Source: Oscillospiraceae bacterium
GTDB taxonomy: Bacteria > Bacillota > Clostridia > Oscillospirales > Oscillospiraceae
Length of the DNA: 12,440 nt
Reading direction: 5' to 3'
Assembly: GCA_017458025.1 (NCBI GenBank)
Contig: JAFTGG010000162.1
Location: 1 to 12,440, forward strand
Shown: piece after piece, positions 8,781-12,440 of the stretch
Layout: every line of letters starts with the position of its first letter
How positions within the stretch are numbered: position 1 is the stretch's first letter
Translations under genes and position numbers: made by a program
The notes under the pieces: model-generated
The model's database searches: none
What the model saw: the letters and a program-made list of their open reading frames with translations, nothing else
Told to the model about the DNA's origin: nothing

Positions 8781-10521
8781 CGCCATTTGCCTGCGCGCCG
8801 TGGTGCGCGAGCTGGAACCGGCGCTGCTCGGCGCGCGCGTCGACAAGGTGCAGCAGCCCGCGCGGAACCAGATCGTGCTGCTCGTGCGCGGGAATCAGCG
8901 TGTGCTGCTGAGCGTGAACCCCAACCAGCCGCGTATCCAGCTGACGAAGCAGCTGCGCGACAATCCGGCGCAGCCGCCGATGTTTTGCATGCTTCTGCGC
9001 AAGCACCTCGTCGGCGCGCGCGTCGAGTCCATCGAGCAGCCGGATCTGGAGCGCGTCGTGATTCTGACGCTTCGCGTCACGGACGAGCTGGGCGAGACGG
9101 GGAAGCGGCAGCTGGTGCTTGAGGCGATGGGCCGCCGCGCGAATCTGATTCTGCTCGACGCCGAGGGGCGTATTCTCGACTGCGCGCGGCGTGTGGCATT
9201 TGAATCGAACAGCGACCGCGCGCTGCTGCCGGGGCTTTTTTACCGTCTGCCGACGCCGCTCGACAAGTTGTCGCTGCTCTCCGAGACGGACGCGGCGCTG
9301 GAACTGCTCGCCAAAGGCGGGGAAGCGGAGGAGCAGGCGGATCAATGGCTCGTCGACCGCTTCACCGGAATCTCGCCGCTTGTCGCGCGCGAGCTGGTCC
9401 AACGCGCCGCGGGCGCGACGGATGCGCGGTTCGGCGATATGGGCGAGGAGGCAAAAGCAAGACTTATCCGTGAAGCAGAAAAACTTGTCAATAGGCTTGA
9501 AAACGGGGATTTCACACCGACTATGCTTGTGCGTGACGGGCGTCCGGCCGATTTCACCTATCTGCCCATCACGCAGTACGGCGCGGAGACGGCGGTCACA
9601 ACGCGACAGACGTTTTCCGAGCTACTTGATGAGTTCTACGACCTGCGCGAGCGGCAGGAGCTGTCCGCGCGTCGCGGCAAGGAGCTGTCCCGCGCGGCGA
9701 CGGTCGCCCGCGACCGCATGGCGCGCAAGAGCGAAACGCTTAAAAAAGAATACGCCGCGACGCAGGAGCGCGACAAGCTGCGGCTCTACGGCGACCTCCT
9801 CACGTCGAATCTCTACCGCGTGGAGCGCGGCATGACGAGCTTCACAACGGAAAATTTTTATGAGCAGGCGCAGCCGCAGGTCACGATCCCGCTCGATCCG
9901 CTGCTGACGCCGCAGCAGAACGCGGCGAAGTATTACAAGCGTTACAACAAGGCGAAAAGCGCCGAGCTCCATCTGCGCGAACAGATCGAAAAGGCGGAGA
10001 ACGAGCGCGCATATCTCGACAGCGTCCTACAGGAGATCGCGCAGGCGGAGACGGAGCAGGAGTTTGGCGAAATACGCCGCGAGCTGCAGGAAACCGGCTA
10101 TCTCCGCCGCGGAAAGGAGAAGAAGGAGCTCAAGCGCAGCTTCGCGCCGCGGGAGTTCCGCGCGAGCGGCGGGTTCCGTATTCTGGTCGGCCGCAACAAC
10201 GCGCAGAACGACCAACTGACGCTCAAAAAGGCGGACAAGCGCGACATCTGGCTTCACGCGCAGAAAATCCACGGCTCGCACGTCATTCTCTGCACGAACG
10301 GCGCGGAGCCGGACGCGCAGAGCCTAAGGGAGGCGGCGGCGCTTGCGGCCTACTATTCGCAGGCGCGGGAGGGCGCGAACGTGCCGGTGGATTTTACGCC
10401 GGTCAAATATGTCAAAAAGCCCGCCGGCGCAAGGCCCGGCTTCGTGATTTATGAGACGTACCAAACGACGTACGTCACGCCGGATACCAAAAATTTGCCG
10501 CCCGCAGGCCCCGCATCGTAA
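8770..10521 (+). CDS. rqcH: RqcH, ribosome quality control NFACT protein (Rqc2 homologue)
   Basis: A 583-residue NFACT-family protein. RqcH binds 50S subunits that carry stalled peptidyl-tRNA and recruits tRNA-Ala to add C-terminal poly-alanine tails that mark the peptide for proteolysis. Older annotations call it fibronectin-binding protein A. NFACT-N covers about 1-200, with PPMFCMLLRKHLVGARV near 69-85, EAMGRRANLILLD and LPGLFYRLP. A helix-hairpin-helix region (FTGISPLVARELVQRA) follows, then a long charged coiled-coil middle at about 285-450. NFACT-R begins near 464 with GGFRILVGRNNAQND and DIWLHAQKIHGSHVIL. Length matches the Bacillus protein. The DR pair important for tRNA binding (Asp97-Arg98 in B. 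subtilis) appears here as Glu94-Arg95. GGAGGG at 8759-8764 precedes the start, inside mrnC. A strong terminator follows at 10631. Confidence 0.95.
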   Translation: MSLDAICLRAVVRELEPALLGARVDKVQQPARNQIVLLVRGNQRVLLSVNPNQPRIQLTKQLRDNPAQPPMFCMLLRKHLVGARVESIEQPDLERVVILTLRVTDELGETGKRQLVLEAMGRRANLILLDAEGRILDCARRVAFESNSDRALLPGLFYRLPTPLDKLSLLSETDAALELLAKGGEAEEQADQWLVDRFTGISPLVARELVQRAAGATDARFGDMGEEAKARLIREAEKLVNRLENGDFTPTMLVRDGRPADFTYLPITQYGAETAVTTRQTFSELLDEFYDLRERQELSARRGKELSRAATVARDRMARKSETLKKEYAATQERDKLRLYGDLLTSNLYRVERGMTSFTTENFYEQAQPQVTIPLDPLLTPQQNAAKYYKRYNKAKSAELHLREQIEKAENERAYLDSVLQEIAQAETEQEFGEIRRELQETGYLRRGKEKKELKRSFAPREFRASGGFRILVGRNNAQNDQLTLKKADKRDIWLHAQKIHGSHVILCTNGAEPDAQSLREAAALAAYYSQAREGANVPVDFTPVKYVKKPAGARPGFVIYETYQTTYVTPDTKNLPPAGPAS

Positions 10522-10541
10522 GGCGCAAAAGAAGCTGCCCG

Positions 10542-10620
10542 AAGCTTCCGACGACATGCGCGTCGGAAGTTTCATGCTGCGCGGAGCGCCCGTGCGCCGA
10601 CGAAGGACGGGGAGCGCAGC
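10542..10620 (+). other. Structured region downstream of rqcH
   Basis: Two inverted repeats lie between the rqcH stop and its terminator. AAGCTTCCGACG (10542-10553) pairs with CGTCGGAAGTTT (10561-10572), 12 pairs with one G-U and a 7-base loop. GCTGCGC (10576-10582) pairs with GCGCAGC (10614-10620) around a further GC-rich stretch. Neither is followed by a long T-run. The region has no credible gene; it is probably a folded 3' untranslated region. Confidence 0.5.
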
Positions 10621-10630
10621 GAAACCTGCT

Positions 10631-10666
10631 AAAAAAGAGGAGCCGCTTTTGCGGCTCCTCTTTTTT
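10631..10666. terminator. Bidirectional terminator between rqcH and rpmB
   Basis: A 16-base perfect inverted repeat (AAAAAAGAGGAGCCGC, then its complement at 10651-10666) encloses a TTTT loop. It has six Ts at the 3' end on both strands, so it can stop rqcH transcription from the left and rpmB transcription from the right. The rpmB stop codon lies six bases away. Confidence 0.95.
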
Positions 10667-10671
10667 AAGTC

Positions 10672-10860
10672 TTAGATCGCGCGGGTAACTTTGCCCGAGC
10701 GCAGGCAGCGGGTACAAACGTACACATGGCGGGGCGTACCGTCGACGATCGCCTTGACGCGCTTGACATTGGGCTTCCATGCGCGATTGGAACGGCGATG
10801 AGAGTGGGAAACCTTGATACCAAAGGTCACGCCCTTGTCGCAAAACTCGCACTTTGCCAT
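10672..10860 (-). CDS. rpmB: 50S ribosomal protein L28
   Basis: A 62-residue L28, normal for Firmicutes. It starts MAKCEFC and carries the family blocks KGVTFGIKVSHSHRRSNRAWKPNV and HVYVCTRCLRSGKV. Cys4, Cys7, Cys49 and Cys52 make this the zinc-binding (C+) form; many bacteria under zinc control carry a cysteine-free copy elsewhere. The start at 10860 has a perfect AAGGAGG ten bases upstream; an in-frame ATG three codons earlier would place that ribosome binding site too close. It stands alone on the minus strand, with its own promoter and a shared terminator. In Bacillus, rpmB is also a lone gene close to stalled-ribosome and cell-wall loci, so isolation is not unusual. Confidence 0.97.
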   Translation of the reverse strand: MAKCEFCDKGVTFGIKVSHSHRRSNRAWKPNVKRVKAIVDGTPRHVYVCTRCLRSGKVTRAI

Positions 10861-10896
10861 CCGTTGCACCTCCTTGCTGTAGTAAAATCAACGCAT

Positions 10897-10917
10897 TTAT
10901 TCAAGGTTCTTGAACAA
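10897..10917 (-). promoter_or_regulatory. Palindrome/hairpin at the start of the rpmB leader
   Basis: On the minus strand TTGTTCAAG-AAC-CTTGAATAA forms a nine-pair stem (one G-U) with a three-base loop, beginning only a few bases after the expected rpmB start site near 10920. An outer repeat (ATCAAC at 10921-10926 and GTTGAT at 10887-10892) flanks it, although the first arm lies between the -10 box and the start site. It could act as a DNA operator or a 5' RNA hairpin. Confidence 0.5.
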
Positions 10918-10926
10918 GCAGTTGAT

Positions 10927-10955
10927 ATAATAACAGATGAAAAGGCAAAATGCAA
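10927..10955 (-). promoter_or_regulatory. Probable promoter of rpmB
   Basis: On the minus strand TATTAT (10927-10932) matches 5 of 6 bases of the -10 consensus. A weak TTGCAT -35 (10950-10955) is 17 bases upstream. The predicted leader to the start codon is about 60 bases. The -35 is poor, so an activator or other contacts may contribute. Confidence 0.6.
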
Positions 10956-11040
10956 GTATAAATTTTGAAAAATGCCAAAATATTTTGCCGGCGCCGAGCG
11001 GATGGAAAAATCCTCGTTTCGCTTGTCAAAAACCGGCAAA
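10944..11040. repeat. Three TTTGCC/GGCAAA elements in the rpmB-hprK control region
   Basis: GGCAAAA occurs at 10944-10950, TTTTGCC at 10983-10989, and GGCAAA at 11035-11040. The second and third extend to a perfect inverted repeat, TTTGCCGG (10984-10991) and CCGGCAAA (11033-11040). The elements lie in the rpmB spacer, between the promoters, and in the hprK spacer. They may be binding sites; chance is not excluded for such short motifs. Confidence 0.35.
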
Positions 11041-11051
11041 CCGATTATAAT
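11023..11051 (+). promoter_or_regulatory. Housekeeping sigma factor promoter of hprK
   Basis: TTGTCA (11023-11028, 5 of 6) and a perfect TATAAT (11046-11051) are 17 bases apart, with a start expected near 11058 and a leader of about 33 bases. It is divergent from rpmB and should drive hprK and murB. Confidence 0.88.
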
Positions 11052-11090
11052 GTGCATATCATTATTACAGACAGGATCGGAGGGCGCGCC

Positions 11091-12026
11091 ATGCAGGCCA
11101 ATCGCAGCGTCAAAGTAAAGGATATTGTCGAAAAATTCCAGATGGAGCTCGTCTACAAGAGTCCCGATTACGATACCAAGGTGCTGACCATCACGGACGT
11201 CAACCGGCCTGGACTCCAATTCGCGGGGTTCTTCGACTACTTCGACCCGGAGCGCCTCCAGATCATCGGCAAATCCGAGGTCGAGTATCTGCGCGGCTTC
11301 TCGTCCGACGAGCGCCGCAAGCGCTTCGGCGACCTGTTCAGCTACGAGATTCCCGCATTCGTCATCTCTCGTAACCTCGATGTGTTTCCCGAGTGCGTGG
11401 AGATGGCCGAGCACTACGGCCGCACCGTGCTGCGCACCAAGCTCACGGCGGTCGAGTTTACGAGCCTGACTATCGACTACCTCAACCACGAACTCGCGCC
11501 GATGATCACGCGCCACGGCGTTCTGCTCGACGTGTACGGCGAGGGCGTTATGATCGTGGGCGACTCCGGCATCGGCAAAAGCGAGACCGCCATCGAGCTC
11601 ATCAAGCGCGGACACCGCCTTGTCGCGGACGACGCGGTGGAGATCCGCCGCATCGGCGACACGCTGATCGGCAGCGCGCCGGAGCTGATCCGCGACTATC
11701 TCGAGGTGCGCGGCGTCGGCGTCATTGATATCCAGAAGATCTTCGGCATGGGCGCGGTGCAGGAGAGTACGCAGATCGACCTCGTCATCAAATATGAGGA
11801 TTGGAAAGACGGCTACGTTTACGACCGGCTCGGCCTCGACGAGGATTATATGCAAATCCTCGATATCTCCGTGCCCTGCGTGACGATTCCCGTGCGCGCG
11901 GGCCGTAACCTCGCGGGTATCGCGGAGATCGCGGCAATGAACAACCGCCAGAAGAAGTACGGCTTCAACGCCGCGCAGAGCTTTGTTGAGAAGATCGACC
12001 GCCAGGTCGACGCCAATTCCAAGTAA
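11091..12026 (+). CDS. hprK: HPr kinase/phosphorylase
   Basis: A 311-residue bifunctional enzyme that phosphorylates Ser46 of HPr using ATP or pyrophosphate, and removes the phosphate by phosphorolysis. It is the sensor of carbon catabolite control in low-GC Gram-positive bacteria. The N-terminal domain covers about 1-130. The catalytic domain contains His142 (TRHGVLLDVYG), the P-loop GDSGIGKS at 157-164, and Asp181-Asp182 (LVADDAVEI). The family signature LEVRGVGVIDIQ is near 204-215, and the PVRAGRN loop near 267-273. Length equals that of the B. subtilis enzyme (310). The ATG at 11091 has GGAGGG seven bases upstream; the frame is open further 5' but crosses the promoter. No phosphotransferase gene is in the window. 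murB follows after 11 bases. Confidence 0.98.
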   Translation: MQANRSVKVKDIVEKFQMELVYKSPDYDTKVLTITDVNRPGLQFAGFFDYFDPERLQIIGKSEVEYLRGFSSDERRKRFGDLFSYEIPAFVISRNLDVFPECVEMAEHYGRTVLRTKLTAVEFTSLTIDYLNHELAPMITRHGVLLDVYGEGVMIVGDSGIGKSETAIELIKRGHRLVADDAVEIRRIGDTLIGSAPELIRDYLEVRGVGVIDIQKIFGMGAVQESTQIDLVIKYEDWKDGYVYDRLGLDEDYMQILDISVPCVTIPVRAGRNLAGIAEIAAMNNRQKKYGFNAAQSFVEKIDRQVDANSK

Positions 12027-12037
12027 GGGGTTTTGCT

Positions 12038-12440
12038 ATGTCGTGGGAGACCGCACTGGACCAGAGAATACGCGATTGCCTGCCGGAACTCAAGTGGCTC
12101 CGCGACGAGCCGCTCGCAAAGCACGCGTCGTTTCGCATCGGCGGGCCGGCGAAGCGCATGGCGTTCCCGCGTACGGCGGAGGAGGCCGTCGCACTCGACG
12201 GATTTCTACGTGAGCTCGGCGTCCGCGCCGTGCTGCTCGGCACCGGCACCAACGTTCTGTTTCCCGACGGGGGATTGGCCGCGGTCGTCGTATCGACCGT
12301 CGAGCTGTCCGGTATCGAGCGCAGCGGAGATACCGAGCTGACGGCGGACGCGGGCGTGTCGCTCGTGCGGCTCGCGACGTTCGCGTGGAAGGAGGGGCTG
12401 GCCGGACTTGAGTTTGCGCACGGTATTCCCGGCAGCCTCG
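12038..12440 (+). CDS. murB: UDP-N-acetylenolpyruvoylglucosamine reductase MurB (5' part)
   Basis: The first 134 codons of a gene that continues beyond the window. MurB is the FAD-dependent, NADPH-using enzyme that reduces UDP-GlcNAc-enolpyruvate to UDP-MurNAc, the second committed step of peptidoglycan precursor synthesis. Visible family blocks are HASFRIGGPA near 29-38, the FAD-binding loop LLGTGTNVLFPDGG (most homologues have Ser where this has the second Thr), and ADAGVSL. GLAGLEFAHGIPGS sits at the window edge. AAGGGG at 12025-12030 precedes the ATG, overlapping the hprK stop. The order hprK-murB, often continued by rapZ, a YvcK-type gene and whiA, is common in Clostridia, so those genes may follow outside the window. 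Confidence 0.95.
   Translation, partial: MSWETALDQRIRDCLPELKWLRDEPLAKHASFRIGGPAKRMAFPRTAEEAVALDGFLRELGVRAVLLGTGTNVLFPDGGLAAVVVSTVELSGIERSGDTELTADAGVSLVRLATFAWKEGLAGLEFAHGIPGSL

Noticed and set aside
11046..11070. Possible cre (CcpA) site near the hprK start site
   Set aside because: The sequence around TGTGCATATCATTATTACA lacks the central CG and symmetry of the cre consensus.
10827..11855. Minus-strand open frame of 342 codons across hprK and the rpmB start region
   Set aside because: It runs through the hprK promoter, the rpmB leader and the rpmB start; no family features, whereas HprK on the other strand is unmistakable.

Overview
This window is a compact, GC-rich stretch of bacterial chromosome that reads as core housekeeping DNA from an endospore-forming Firmicute, probably a high-GC member of the Clostridia. 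The lineage call rests on the gene families: TrmK, the sporulation protein YunB, HPr kinase/phosphorylase followed by MurB, Mini-RNase III, and RqcH. Ribosome binding sites are strong AAGGAG-type sequences. RNase P RNA has the general (class A) layout rather than the Bacillus class B layout. I cannot name the genus from sequence alone.

Layout. (1) Positions 26-2370: a hairpin, then a tight plus-strand cluster trmK - Nif3-like protein - yebC that ends at a strong hairpin terminator. (2) 2375-2814: rnpB on the minus strand, with its promoter lying back to back with a promoter that reads into murD. (3) 2854-5046: murD, then the sporulation gene yunB after a 120-base gap. (4) 5051-8168: ligA, a glyoxalase-like VOC protein and an AlkD-like DNA glycosylase, packed with gaps of 12 and 1 bases. 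(5) 8165-8335: tRNA-Ala(GGC) with its own promoter and terminator. (6) 8367-10521: mrnC overlapping rqcH. (7) 10631-10666: a bidirectional terminator shared with rpmB, which is on the minus strand. (8) 10861-11090: a divergent control region for rpmB and hprK. (9) hprK, then murB, which runs off the end of the window.

How the genes fit together. Most serve translation and RNA metabolism: tRNA m1A22 methylation, the YebC translation factor, RNase P, tRNA-Ala, 23S rRNA maturation, rescue of stalled ribosomes by Ala-tailing, and ribosomal protein L28. A second theme is peptidoglycan precursor synthesis (murD, murB). A third is DNA repair (ligA and the alkD-like gene). HprK is the carbon-regulation sensor kinase.

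I found no mobile element, CRISPR array, phage gene, toxin-antitoxin pair or defence system, and no clear previously undescribed system. The observations worth a second look are mainly about arrangement and regulation: tRNA-Ala beside the Ala-tailing factor, a ligase/glyoxalase/glycosylase unit, abutting divergent promoters, and palindromes in the rpmB-hprK control region.
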